Source: Chlorokybus atmophyticus (Eukaryota; Streptophyta; Chlorokybophyceae; Chlorokybales; Chlorokybaceae). From it: 64,000 bases of DNA. Under the pieces are notes generated by a model. That model did not search any database and was not told the origin of the DNA. It saw only the letters and a program-made list of their open reading frames with translations. Each line of letters starts with the position of its first letter. The stretch's first letter is position 1. The position numbers and the translations under genes were made by a program. The DNA lies in assembly GCA_009103225.1 (NCBI GenBank), contig RHPI01002262.1, forward strand, positions 224,612 to 288,611, in the 5' to 3' direction. Of the stretch, positions 24,400-36,411 are shown in pieces.

Positions 24400-26436
24400 A
24401 GCCAAAGCAAGGAGCCCAGTCAGGCCGATCAACCACCGAGCGTTCAGCCCAATGGCGCTCGCAAGATGCCCAGGGCAAATCGCCTGCTCTACCTATTCCT
24501 CTCGTCGTGCTTGTACCGTACCTCAACGCCGGCTACCTCGACCGTCACCTCGGCCGCCGCCACCACCACCACCGCCGCGCTGGCAGAGCTATTTTTGCCG
24601 TCGCAGTTGTGCGTTAAGCCGCTTAATGCCTGCCCGAAAACGAAAAGCGAGTCGAGCGATGCCCGGCCGCGGCTGACATTACTTCTGACGCAGTGCGCAT
24701 ACCTGCACTGAAACACAGCTGAATGCAACGCTGCGTGCGCTGCCAGCTGGCGAGGTCGGGGCGGCGGAGGCGGCAGCGGCGGTGGCGAAGCAAAGAGCTA
24801 TGAGAAAGTAGGTAACTAAATCTGGTTGCTTGTCGTGTCTTGCACGGCTGATGGTGCGTTGACAAGAAGGCAAATGTACACACGGGCTAGTAGGTCCGCA
24901 CTGCCAGATGAGTTTTGCTGCTGCACCAGACAGGTTAACGTGACTCAGCAAGTGCATGCCAGTGCATGCCAGCATCAGGTGGTAGGCTAACAGAAGCATG
25001 AGCTATCATATATGGAACACATCACGGATGATGCGATTTACAAAAGCCCCTCAGGATTCGTAGCGTGATCGTTGGGTGTATTTTCCTTGGCGAGTCTGTG
25101 CTGAGCTGCGTTGCATAAGGTATAAGTTGTAGGGCGAAGAAGCAATTTAAATGCACAACAAGCAGCACCACAATTAGCAAACTCGTAAAGGCATGCAAGA
25201 GCAACACTTCAATTATCACAGGGATTCACAACTATGTGCACTACATGCCTTATGCGTTCTAGGCGGGGCGTGGTAGCGGGATACAGCAAGCGAGAAGCAA
25301 TCAACCAACCAATCTGAGCACATGCATAGGCGCAAAGTAAGAACCTTGGAGAGCAGCGCATGAGTTTCAACAATAGTGTGAGGGTGCAGGGTGGGAAGGC
25401 AGTTGTACTGTGCGTGGCTATGCATGACATGTGCTTTTGTGCATTTTGTTTGTGGCACCTTTGCACTACCATGATGTTACATTGATCTTTAACCATAAGG
25501 CTACGGCAGCAAAAATCGCTGCCATAGGGGGAGCCACATGCCTCATATATGTCCCATAGCTATATATGTAATACATAAGCACATGCCAAACTGAATACGA
25601 ACATTTAATAACACCTGAGGATTGCAATATATCATTACCATTAAATGAAAAGCGTTCCCCATTAGGTGCAGACCACCATTAGGTATCTCAAGACAAGATA
25701 TTGGGCCGCTGTGCGTTCTGCAACAAGAATTACTTACTTGATATTACCAGTTTACTTCATCATGATTGTTTTATTACGTTTGAAGTTTGTTGCGTGATAA
25801 ATTGTTCGGTAGCTGCTTAATTGATATAAATGATGGATTCCTTGACATCATGTGGCGTGATGCAATCTTGGTGTTCATGCGGTGCTACTGCAACGTTTGC
25901 ATACCAGCTCTGCCATTTTAAGTGAATTAAATCATGGTATTACGATGTCATGCAGTGTGCAATAACAGTTCTCTTAGCTGGTGTTGTCGAAGGGTGATAC
26001 ACTCTGTGTGGCGGTGATGCTGACTTACATGCATTATATGATAATGTATTATTATGGCGTCGTCCCACTTTATCAATCACATGATGATGGTTGGATTGCT
26101 TTGATGCATACTTCATAGCGTTGCACAGATTAATGATGATAAATAGTTCTTGCAATCATTGATTTATACAACTACAACCGACGCAAGCAATAACAATAGT
26201 TGAGATGATATATAATGAATATGTAACAAACATGCGGGCTCATTTCTGTCAACCATGCACGGTCATTCACATGTTAACGGTAGTCTTTTATACCTTATCA
26301 TATGTCTCAATAAAATTTTACGGCTTTTCAAAGTGATGAAACTCTCTTTTGAATAATTTATTATCACATCGTGTCTTTATAGCGTAACTGACCTTGTTAG
26401 GTACCTGCCTCAGATAACAAGGAGAGAATGGGTAAT
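24400..26436. other. Intergenic region
   Basis: GC-rich for the first 400 bases (upstream side of the divergent-PAP2 gene), then AT-rich. No frame with recognisable motifs or splice logic was found on either strand. Confidence 0.55.
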
Positions 26437-26438
26437 TA

Positions 26439-27215
26439 GGGGTGCGGCTGATTGGGCGAGAGGCGGGCATCCGTCATCAGTGACTCACCACACAAGAATG
26501 TCAGCACAATTCGTTAGTGCAGGGTGAGGCCTGCCACACGCCATCTCACCGCCACAACAGGCATAAAAGCAGCGACGGATGAGACGTAGCGCGACAATGC
26601 AGCACATCGTATGGCGTCACTTGATGGAATATCGTTTGATGTGCTAGCATACCGGATCATATGGCGCGATATGCTCAACACCATATGGATGGATATCACA
26701 CATATGGTATTATGCGTGCAATGTGACCTGAACTCTGTTAACTCATTAACATCAATGATCACGCCATCTCACCGCCACAACCAACATCAAAGCAGCGACG
26801 GATGGGACGTAGCGCAACATTACAGCACAGCATAAGGAGTTACTTACTAAAATATCATTTCATGTGCTAGCATACGGGATCATATAGCGCGAGATGCTCA
26901 ACAGCATATGGATGGATATCACACATATGGTATCATGCGTGCAATGTGACCTGAACTCTATTAACTCAGCGACATAAATTAACCGGTTCCGTAATATTAA
27001 CTGAGTTTATGTCACATTATGAGCTGAACTCTTTCACCAAAGAACTCACGACATGTCATGCGACATCGCACCATACCAAGCCGTATCATACCATATGGTG
27101 TCACGGCGATCGATATGCCGGCATATGATGTCATATGGCGTGATATGGCTGAATGTCCCGCGACGTCGTTGGACATCGTGAGTTCCCTGTGCGTCATGTT
27201 AACAGAGTTCAGGTC
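26439..27215 (+). repeat. Left terminal inverted repeat (777 bp, with internal duplication)
   Basis: Matches the reverse complement of 29758-30313. It is longer by the size of a 223-bp internal tandem duplication, whose copies begin with CCATCTCACCGCCACAAC at 26541 and 26764. It is full of CATATG palindromic words. Confidence 0.87.
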
Positions 27216-27279
27216 ACACTGTGGGTCTGTGCGTGATGTGTCCTGCATATGATGGGAAATCATACGCGCCCGGGGCAAT

Positions 27280-29569
27280 ATGGTTGACGACTACCATGGC
27301 CCGAAAATTAAGTCGCATGCAAGCTCTTCAACGGCAGCGACGCTAAGATTGTCGAGCATAGCCGCCGCGTTGTTCCGTTGGTGCATTGCGTCGCTTACTT
27401 GTTCAGGTTGCATGGCGGGTTCTGGGCGTGTTGCCACCTTCGAAAACTACTTCGTCCGCTGCATCTACCGCTACAACCTCACAAGCATACACAAAGGCTG
27501 GATCGCCAGGGTGGGAGTGCAAAACTTCAGGTCTCACCTTACTAGCGGTATCCACAAGGACGCCTTCAATGCAATAACACGCCAGCAGCAAGACGACTTG
27601 CTGAAGTACTGGTTGGACCTAATGAGTTCGCATGCATGGTATGTATTGTTGTGCACGGGTCAAATATCAAACTGCTCCACAGCCTAAGAGCATAACAATG
27701 TGCAATGTCACTGTCAACTTACTTTCAATGCATGTTGCTGTCTGCATGATTGCACAGTGGACGGAATTATGCGGGATTTTAATCATGTTTATGTACTTGT
27801 TGGCACTTAGGGTCGGGCTGCAGTGGTACGACACAACTTCAATCCTACTGTCGGTGCCTTCATGCCAGTTGCTCGAACGTGGCCTTTGCAGCAAACAACC
27901 CCCTGCCACCGTCGCTGCATGATGTTCTGCACCCTGTTGAAATCTTATACGATCCTAACCTCATCGAAGACACCAACGCCAGTGCCTTGACGGTGCCAAC
28001 AGGTACGTGACTGCTTCGTGGTGACATTAATAGTTTCATTCGGTGCATGTATCCAAACAGGTTCTTGTGTGACTCCGTCTAAGCGCCATAGGAACTTGTC
28101 TATGGCGCCTGATACTCCCACCACGTCTCATGTCACTGATGCTAAAACAGGTGATCAATGTCATCGTCGCACAGCTTCCAACCTGATTATGTGAACTATA
28201 TAGACGCAGGGGAAGCAATGCCCCATTTGCCAACTAACCAACTTATACCTGAGCTTATGCATGCTGCTATCGACACTTTTAATGCCAACCTGCTTCGTGA
28301 AGTACAAAACAACGCTCGTCTACAAACGAAAGTAAGGCAAATTGTGCCATTGTCTTGTCGCACCACTGGTGGCATTGTTTGCAAATTTCAAACGGGTTGA
28401 CGAGAACACAGCCCTTCGCAAGCGCAACCTGATGCAAGCAGATCATCTACGTTAAAACCAGAAACAGCCTGATCCCCAAATCTCTGCAAAGCTGTTAAAA
28501 ATGATCAGTGAACTCAATGGTCTGCGTGCAGGCCATGCTGTTGCAGACCAACGCTCTGCTGACCTGGAGCGTGCATTACACGAAGAGCGTACTGAGCACG
28601 TCAAAATGATAGATTGCGTCAAAATTGCAAACGCAGCAAGCATCGTGGGTTTACGCAAGAAGCTGACAGAAGCTCAGCGCAGGTCCACAATGTTGCGGCA
28701 ACACAATGAGCGCAACGATGCAAAATTGGCGCGTTTACAATGCCAAGTTGGAGAAGCCAACCAGACGATTGCTGCACACACAAAAAAGGGTGTTCCTGCA
28801 TTGTTAGATTTTTAGCAACTGACTTGCTATTGTGGATCTCAGAGTTGACAAGCGTCCTGCGTCTTCAAACGGCAAAATGGCAATTTTGTGAGCGCGCTGA
28901 ACCCAATGGCGAGCAGTTCAAGAGCTGCCAGCAGCACCTGGAAGTCACCAGAAAGAAATTGGACAGCTTGGCAAGTACATGTTGAAAGAGATCGACCTTA
29001 ACGGACAGGTATTGAACAATTACACTCATTACATGTATGAACAAATGCAACACTTTGGTGTTCACTGGTTGGTGTACCAGGTATCGCTCCTCAATCGTCG
29101 AGATGTTAACAGGCAGCAGCAACTGCAACTTTACCAAGCACTCCGGGAGAAGCAATGTACCTACCTCTGCAAAGTTGCCGCGTTGCTGCGTGAAGCAGCA
29201 ACAACCAAAGAAATGCAGCAACATGTGCGCTATGACTATAAGGGCAAGCGCGTGGTAGACAGTGAAGATAACACATGCGGGATCTGCTGCGAACAGAAGC
29301 CAGTGGAAGCGTTGCTACCAATGCCATGTTGCGGAGCTACACTGTGCCGTCTGTGGTTGAGGAAGCTGCGCACAGGATCTCACCCTCAAGTTGAGTGTCC
29401 TTTCTGCCGGTGCTTTCAACTTATTTTTATGTATTGCCCACCACGTGGTGTAGCGCCCCCCGATTTCCCTGTATACGAACTGAGCAGCAGTGGCGATAAT
29501 GAGGATGTTAATACACACAATACCGGTGCTGCTGGCGCTGGGCCTTCGCAGCCACCCCCGCCCGAATAG
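27280..29569 (+). pseudogene. Broken multi-exon coiled-coil / RING-like gene inside the TIR element
   Basis: Exon-like blocks with GT-AG borders lie in one orientation. 27280-27638 has a Tyr/Arg-rich segment FENYFVRCIYRYNLTSIHKGW and donor GTATGT. 27890-28000 reads NNPLPPSLHDVLHPVEILYDP. 28158-28331 reads MPHLPTNQLIPELMHAAIDTFNANL. 28400-28790 is a coiled coil (ENTALRKRN..., RSADLERALHEERTEHVKM, GLRKKLTEAQRR). 28979-29569 is the C-terminal exon with RING-like CGICCEQ...MPCCGATLCRLWL...CPFC. A TAA at 28453-28455 interrupts the coiled coil in frame, and the frame shifts before 28979. In the RING, the Cys expected after LCRL is Trp, so one zinc ligand is lost. Whether it was ever a host gene or an element-encoded protein is open. 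Confidence 0.6.
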
Positions 29570-29757
29570 ACCTGTATTTTATGGTACCCGTTTTGCCCTT
29601 GTAGATGCATATGTCAAGTTTGTCAATTGAACAATCTTATGCTCTGTTGATACCTGTATAGTTATGTTGTTATAGAACATGCTTATACAACATCACATGG
29701 CCGCACACATTGTGTTGTCACCGTGTGATATTTGCGATAGGCAGCATACGGATATTT

Positions 29758-30313
29758 CACCTGAAGTCTGTTAACATGACGCACAAGGAACTCACAATGT
29801 CCAGCGACGTCGCGCGACAATCAGTCGTATCACGCCATATAACATCATATGCCGGCATATGAATCGCCGTGACACCATATGGTATGATATGGCTTGGTAT
29901 GGTGCGATGTCGCATGACATGTCGTGAGTTCTTTGGTGAAAGAGTTCAGCTCATAATGTGACATAAACTCAGTTAATATTACGGAACCGGTTAATTTACA
30001 TCGATGAGTTAACAGAGTTTAGGTCACATTGCATGCATGATACCATATGTGTGATATCAATCCATATGCTGTTGAGCATATCGCACCATATGATCCGTAT
30101 GCTAGCACATCAAACGATATTTTATATACAAGTGACTCCATATGCTGTGCTGCGATGTCGCGCTACGTCCCGTCCGTCGCTGCTTGTATGCCTGTTGTGG
30201 CGGTGAGAGTGGCGTGGCAGGCCTCAGCCTGCACTGACGGATTGTGCTGACGATTCTCGTGTGGCGAGTCACTGGTGACGGCCGCCCGCCTCCCGCCCAA
30301 TCAGTCGCACCCC
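29758..30313 (-). repeat. Right terminal inverted repeat (556 bp)
   Basis: Inverted partner of the left repeat. Shared stretches include TTAACCGGTTCCGTAATATT and CATGTCATGCGACATCGCAC and their complements. It has only one copy of the segment duplicated on the left (777 minus 223 is 554). Confidence 0.87.
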
Positions 30314-30315
30314 TA

Positions 30316-32039
30316 GCTGTGCATTCAACTAGGCTGGCAAGCAAAGTGGACATTGCTATCAATGCACACTGCATGTGTTACAACCATCGGTACATTTTGC
30401 TATTGCAGCGTTTGTTGTTAACGTGTGGAGTATGAGATATTGCCACAGTACAGTAACCATGCTGTTGCACAGATTTGCAGCACCCAGGCATCGAGCCGAG
30501 TGTCTCGCATTGCCATGTGTGTCGACCCATAGTATACAGCACATGAAGGTTAAACACAGCGGGATAGTCGTTGCCAAGACCAGAGCTGCAAGGCGATCAG
30601 TGTACACACATGCTAACGCACTGCAATTGTCTCCATCCACTTGTGTGGAAGGTGATGAGTACAGCATCTCTCACATGCATACACTCCACTGCATACACTT
30701 ACACCAAACACCACAGCATACGTACATCTATGAAGTTACACCAACACAGTTACACCACCAATATGCACCTGTATCATATCGACACCAAAGCATGGTGTCG
30801 CACAAACTGTCAAACACACATGGTGAACCCCATATAAACAATAGCCAGTTTCACACCATTTCCTTGATTTTATTGCCACAACCGCTACCACTACGTCGGC
30901 GCACCAAAAATGCTTTGAACCTTGCCGGGCTGCCTTCATCCATATTGTAACCTTTGCATCTACGAGTCGTATTGGGCAATATATATATACCTAGCTTCTA
31001 ACCAATCTATTCGCGCCTTGCAATGTCCTTCATCTAAAACTTTCAACTGCACTCTTGAAAAGGGCTACTGCTATCAAAGTCAGGCAACATTTTCTTGGGC
31101 GGGTGTCTACGATGTTCCCTACAACGTCGACCTTGGTGGCTACTTTGACCAATATATACTTTCTGTGTTGCCACATGCGTCAACTTGTAGATAAACTTCG
31201 CACCTGTGTTCATGGGTTGCACACGTTTTTTGAGGTGCAGAGGCCCTGATGTTGGTGTTGGCTTGATTGATGCTGTTTCTTACTGCCGAGGATGGCAGGA
31301 TCTTTGAACCTCATCGTTTACCTGCAAAGAACAATGTTACTATGAATGCTGCAGTACACATCCAAGATTGATGTTGAACAATGTTGACATACATGCGTAG
31401 CACACGTAGAAGCAAGGTAACATACAACGGGCAAATGATAAGAAGCAAGGGAGTCAGTGAAAAAACAAAAGTTTAACAAAAGATGGAGTGACTGCATGGG
31501 TTCTGGCGTGATGTGTCCATTGTTGTTGGAACTCTGCTACGCAACCATAGCATATTCATGTCATCGCTACTAACCTTGGCAAGCACAGTAATCCCATCAT
31601 CAACTTGGATAACAACACACCTCATTGGCAGCTACATTTGCTACTGAAGCTTCCCTTGGGTTTGCTTTGTTGATCTGCTCAATAATTGTTTCCGCCTTTC
31701 CTTGCAACATGAAACGCGCTGTCTCGCAGTCGCAAACTTTGCGAACATGCACCAGCTCGAACACCTGTCAAACATCTGCTAACTACAGGTGCTTTGGCCA
31801 ATGATCAAGTGTTACATTGATACATACCTAATTAGCGTAAATTGGCTCTGCATTACCAGGCAGTTCTGGGTTGTCCTTGCACATCAGAGCGTCCCACAGC
31901 TTGTAAGCTACTTGGCGCTTCAGCTCATTAGAAATGTCGATGCTGAGCTTTTTAAGGTAGTAGATGCAGGTTCTTGCACATACATGCATCAGTTAACACA
32001 TGCACCACAGTGTGTAAGTGTACATTAACCGCCTCTCAC
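30316..32039. other. Region between the TIR element and the Helitron remnant
   Basis: Mostly unassigned. Two minus-strand blocks look exonic: near 31640-31765 (VFELVHVRKVCDCETARFML, Lys/Glu-rich helix) and near 31850-31970 (CIYYLKKLSIDISNELKRQVAYKLWDALM). Their splice phases with the 32040-32313 block do not close, so no gene model is given. A 191-codon plus frame at 30375 has no recognisable content. Confidence 0.4.
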
Positions 32040-32313
32040 CGTTTGCAATGGAGTCCCCGTGGTTAATGCGAAACTCTTGAGCTCTTTCTTTGGCAGGGCG
32101 AATTAACTTATCGGCCTCTGGCTTGGTGAATAGTCTCTCAAGCTTGTCGGGAGTGATACCTGCTAAGTGACATGCTACCAGTTGCTTTGCTGTCAGCGGA
32201 CGACCAGGCGCATCACCTCCAGAGCTACTGGTACGTGGACGCTTAGAGCCAGGTTCGTTATTGGAAATTTGAGCGTGGAGCCTCTCGAACAGGTCTTTCC
32301 CGTTAAAGTCCAT
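32040..32313 (-). CDS. Exon of an unrecognised protein with a nuclear-localisation-like patch
   Basis: The frame starts MDFNGKDLFERLHAQ, has a basic patch GSKRPRTSSSGG, then a helical region LTAKQLVACHLAGITPDKL. It runs to a GTGAGA donor at 32039. The basic patch suggests a nuclear protein. It sits directly downstream of the Helitron helicase remnant on the same strand, so it may be an accessory gene of that element or the 5' exon of a host gene that continues toward 31640. No family is recognised. Confidence 0.38.
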
Positions 32314-32962
32314 GCTGTCAACCAGATGCATTGTCAATGTGCTGCTAACCAACATGTTGACTCACAAAGTTAGAGGTTACACATAGGCAAACTGAGCCAT
32401 GTTGTTACCTGTGTCTGACTGAGGTGACAATTTCCAACGATAGGCAGGTGTTTGAGGCAGGTGATGCGACAGGCATGTACAGTGCCCTGCGACTTGACGT
32501 CCTATATCTGGTATGTACATTTATAGCAGCGTTAGATATATTGCCAATGTATATCTGCGTGGCAAGGAAAAGGGTCTGCATCGGCAGAGCACCACGTGCT
32601 AAGCCATGCCGCGATGCGATTTGTGAGAAGAGATGATGGGATGGAGGAGATGGTTGCATACAAAGCATGGTTGGATGATGGGTGATACGGCAATCAACTG
32701 AATGTGCCATGTCATCAAACCGTACAATGTGTACAGTGTGGTCATGAGATGCAGTTCATGTTACGCGACATAGTCCAATATCGTCCAACATGGAACCATA
32801 TAATGCAATGCTGTGCAACATTGTTCATACATGCTCAAACATTATGCGATATGCGTTGCTATCAAACAACGTTGCGCAACATCGTATCATATCGCCAAAT
32901 GATGCACAGCATATGAAACACCACTGCGCAACACTGACTGGACTTACTGGTTATGAAAAACG

Positions 32963-34248
32963 TCAATTCCCAGGAACGGGCGGCATCTCTTCAGGGCGCG
33001 GCAAACGCGTCAACCGTAAATAGGCCCTGTTTGTCACACGTGACAACGCCACATACCACAATCCGGGAGTAAAAGCTTCCTGCATGTGGACAACAGTAGT
33101 TGATTGTAGCATTGCACCTTGCCACTTGTGCACTGTTATTGCATACGCTAGTTGCAAAGGAAACACAACTTTGTAGTATGTTTTGCCTTGTTGTTTACTG
33201 TATTGTTCGGCGCATCCACATGGACTCTGCCAAGTGATCGAATATAACCTATATACTACTCACACCCTTGTAGTATCTACACTGCGTCATTGTTCCCAAA
33301 AACCCATTGGCTACACCATCTTGCAGTGAAACGTTTTTCAAAACCAACACCTTTGCTCCCTTGGCGACTGAAGGTAATAAGTTGAACTTGGGCTTGTGAA
33401 TCCAGTCGTGAATACAGTCCGGGCACATTCACTGCATTAAGAGGTAATTTGTATTCGCATAATGGCATCGGTTGCAAAACGTTGTCTCACAATCATGTTA
33501 GTGAAAGCCAGTGTGTCTTGTACATGTGAACACAAAATGGTTGCATCACTTGGTAACTGCTGTAAGTACTCCGAAGTGACCAGACAGCAACCTAACGCAT
33601 CTGCGATCATTGTAGAACTGGGTATGCCAGAATGAATCCGATTCAAGGATTGAGCAGCAAACAGCGGGTTTGAAGCATGACGCACTGAAACAGAACATGT
33701 TGCCTACGTAATGGCCACCTCTGTGATGCAGACATATGGCATTTGTGGCAAACCTGCAATGTGTCTTAGATTTTATGTCCATAAATTGTTGGCAATTGCT
33801 TGTGGTCACCAGTACAACGCCAATTGCTTGCAGAAATTCTGGTCCATGAACTCGCTAAGCGCAACATCACCAAGTCAACCAACCGCAGTGTTATTGAAAA
33901 CTCGTTGATTATAAACACTTGACAATGATGTAACAGCTTGTAAGCATCATCCATAGCAGTTGCTGACCGTTAACAGGTGTTGCGAAGTTGCAATGTACAG
34001 TTGAAGCAGATGCTCAGCCGCAAAGCCGCAGCGCCAGTTGTAGCACTGAGTAAAACAGGTATCCCAACAATGCGCAACTTGTGAGTGATGAATTTGGTCA
34101 AAAATGTTTTGCCTGCTCCTGGACAACCAGATATTACATGTAAACCCACCGGTGCTGCAATGATACTACTTGCGGTGCATTTTTGCTGGCTGGTCAAAGA
34201 CAAATTGTTCGCAAACGCAAACTCCTCAACATTCAACGTACCTTGCAA
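32963..34248 (-). pseudogene. PIF1-type helicase remnant
   Basis: The motifs occur in the correct order. Walker A is GCPGAGKT, followed by SATTGAAALRL. Next is a Walker-B-like VFIINEFSI, where the usual Asp-Glu is Asn-Glu, then GDHKQLP, ILCSHVQDTLAFTNMIVR and the C-terminal AYAITVHKWQGA ... GLWYVALSRVTN. In Helitrons this domain unwinds DNA at the nicked end. The Asp-to-Asn change and at least three frame breaks argue that this copy is dead. Confidence 0.85.
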
Positions 34249-34788
34249 CCTAGGAGGCGATACATCTGAGTCCGTTATGACAGCTGAAGCTGGAGATGCA
34301 GGATTAGATGATGTTGCTGTTGGCTACTGCGTAGTAGGTTCTGGTGCAGTTTGGCTATTTGTCGTACCAGCTGCAGCCATAGAGAAGGCATTAATAGCAT
34401 TATCAGTGGTCTGCATCATGGCGTTCATCATATGGTGAAGCTTAACATCATTGTATAGATGACGTTTGGCATAGCGCGTGACATGTGTCAATAAACTGCG
34501 GTTTGTGTTGTTAATAAAACCCCGACACACATTCTGCATAGTAAGTGCGTAATTGGTTGTTCAAAAAAATAAAATCAACTTCAGAACGAAAAGTAACCCG
34601 CTGAAGAAGTAAATTAAAACAAAACCCCTCAATGCTATGTATAGGATGGTAATCCGTGAATCTGATGATGCGTGGGACAGCTGAATCATTAACGAATGCG
34701 TTCATTATGTCTCTTAAAGTACGCACAGTGTTATGTGGATCAGTGTCTCTATCTCGGTGCATGTACTGTCGAAAGTAGTTGTACATTG

Positions 34789-35761
34789 TTACTCTTTCCC
34801 CACGTCAGGCCTAACACAATAACGATGAATGGGATGCACAATTACTGTCTGTGCACGACTGTTCACTATGCGAGAGCGATTGTTAGGCAAACGCGTGTCA
34901 ACATATATTGCATTGGACGACATTTGCATGATGGGAATATCCAAACATATCAAAGCAGCTTCAGCTGGAGCAATGGGTTTTGAGAAGTACATTGTGTTCA
35001 TTATGCGCAATTCGTTAACAGTTAATGTTTGCAAACCGTGTGCATTGATGTCTAATGTATCATCAACAGTGCCACAAGGTTCCATTTTGGTTGTGTACTT
35101 CGCTAAATACTTGCTCCAATGACTGTCAGTGACAACACATCACAATGAGCACCCCACAACAATAAAAGCACTGGATGTGTGGGAACAACATTGCGGTCAC
35201 AAGTGCGTGGTCTGTGATAGTTGTACCTTCGCGTTTTTGTGTTAAACTGAGGTCGACGATGTGGTTGTACGGGATACGGAAAGCCCATGTCGCACTTGTT
35301 GTTAAATGCTCTGCAGCCACTGCCAACATCAGAACACTTGTGCATCTGCTTGCGTACAACACATTTATAAATCGCATTTTAAAATCAGTTGGTACAATCA
35401 TTTGCTGATTTGCGTGGTCAAAATCTCTCGTGATAAATGCAGTGATTTTATTGCAAACTCGTTCAACATCATCGGGGTGTAACCACAACATAACATGTGC
35501 ATGTAAAGATCCACGGTGTTGTGTTTCATACCTGATAACATAGTGCATCACACATCAAAGAGTATCCTTTCGCATAATATATTCTTCGAAGAAGGTGCTG
35601 AACCGATGATGAAACAACCGTGCGCACTCCACAGGGGCATCGCGCCAACTGTGTTGCATGGAGACGTTCTGGAGAACATTTGGCAAATCAATGATCTCAG
35701 GGAATTTAGTACTGGGCACTTCATTTGCAGTCATGGTGATAAGGAGATGAGGCATACCCAA
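34789..35761 (-). pseudogene. Helitron Rep nuclease remnant
   Basis: MPHLLITMTANE (family: 'iTfTcNP'), then IRYETQHRGSLHAHVMLWL with the HUH pair His-Ala-His that coordinates the metal for strand nicking. Further downstream is PIAPAEAALICLDIPI, a helicase-linker block typical of these proteins. The two halves (35555-35761 with 35126-35551, and 34789-35085) are out of frame with each other. Confidence 0.75.
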
Positions 35762-36411
35762 TGCTCAACCAAACACAGCAGCTCACGCAACTGTTATCGA
35801 TGCCAACTTGGAGCTCTAATGATGTTACTATGGACACGAAATTTTACAGCGTTTTTGATGGCATCGTTGATTGTGGCAGTAGGTCGTTGTTTGAGGAACT
35901 TTTCAATATCAGCGTCTACAGCAACTTCGCGGCACTTTCTGACTGTAAGAAGTGATTGACGGATTTGGTATATGAACAGCAAATAAGGCTTGTATAATGT
36001 GAAAACTGAGAACGATTGTGTGAGACGAAACTTGATATAATATGACGGTCTGCTATACACGTTACCATCAAAGAACCCACGGTTGTGCGAAAATCACATG
36101 GGAAACAGAGCAGACTCAACAGTTAAACCAGGAATGTTGCACGCCCCGCCTGTATCCATGTGTATCAAAAGAGGAACACAAGGCTCACGCAGCAACATAT
36201 GTCCAATGCGCAACATGGTGTCCATTGTGACTTTAACTATGCTGCGCAAAGGAAATGGCAGCAAAGTGGTTAAAACGTATGTGTATGCTGATTCACCAGT
36301 GTTTAAAGGATTACAATCCCGTGCACGAGACACAATGCTGCGAATAATAGATGAACCAATAGTGGGAATGCCGTCAAAACCAAATGGTTGTTCTGCCGAG
36401 GTCTAATATTT

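Larger units (their letters stand above)
26439..30313. mobile_element. 3.9-kb DNA-transposon-like element with long terminal inverted repeats and TA flanks
   Basis: The outer ends are inverted copies: GGGGTGCGGCTGATTGGGCG at 26439 and its near-perfect reverse complement ending at 30313. Each is bordered by TA (26437-26438 and 30314-30315), consistent with a 2-bp target duplication. The repeats extend inward for hundreds of bases. Between them (27216-29757) lies a spliced but broken gene with coiled-coil and RING-like parts. No transposase motif was recognised. It is either a non-autonomous element with a captured gene or a superfamily I cannot name. Confidence 0.85.

Noticed and set aside
30375-30950. 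191-codon plus-strand frame
   Set aside because: Composition is His/Thr/Ser-rich from CA-repeat-like DNA. No domain is visible, and it sits between two mobile elements.
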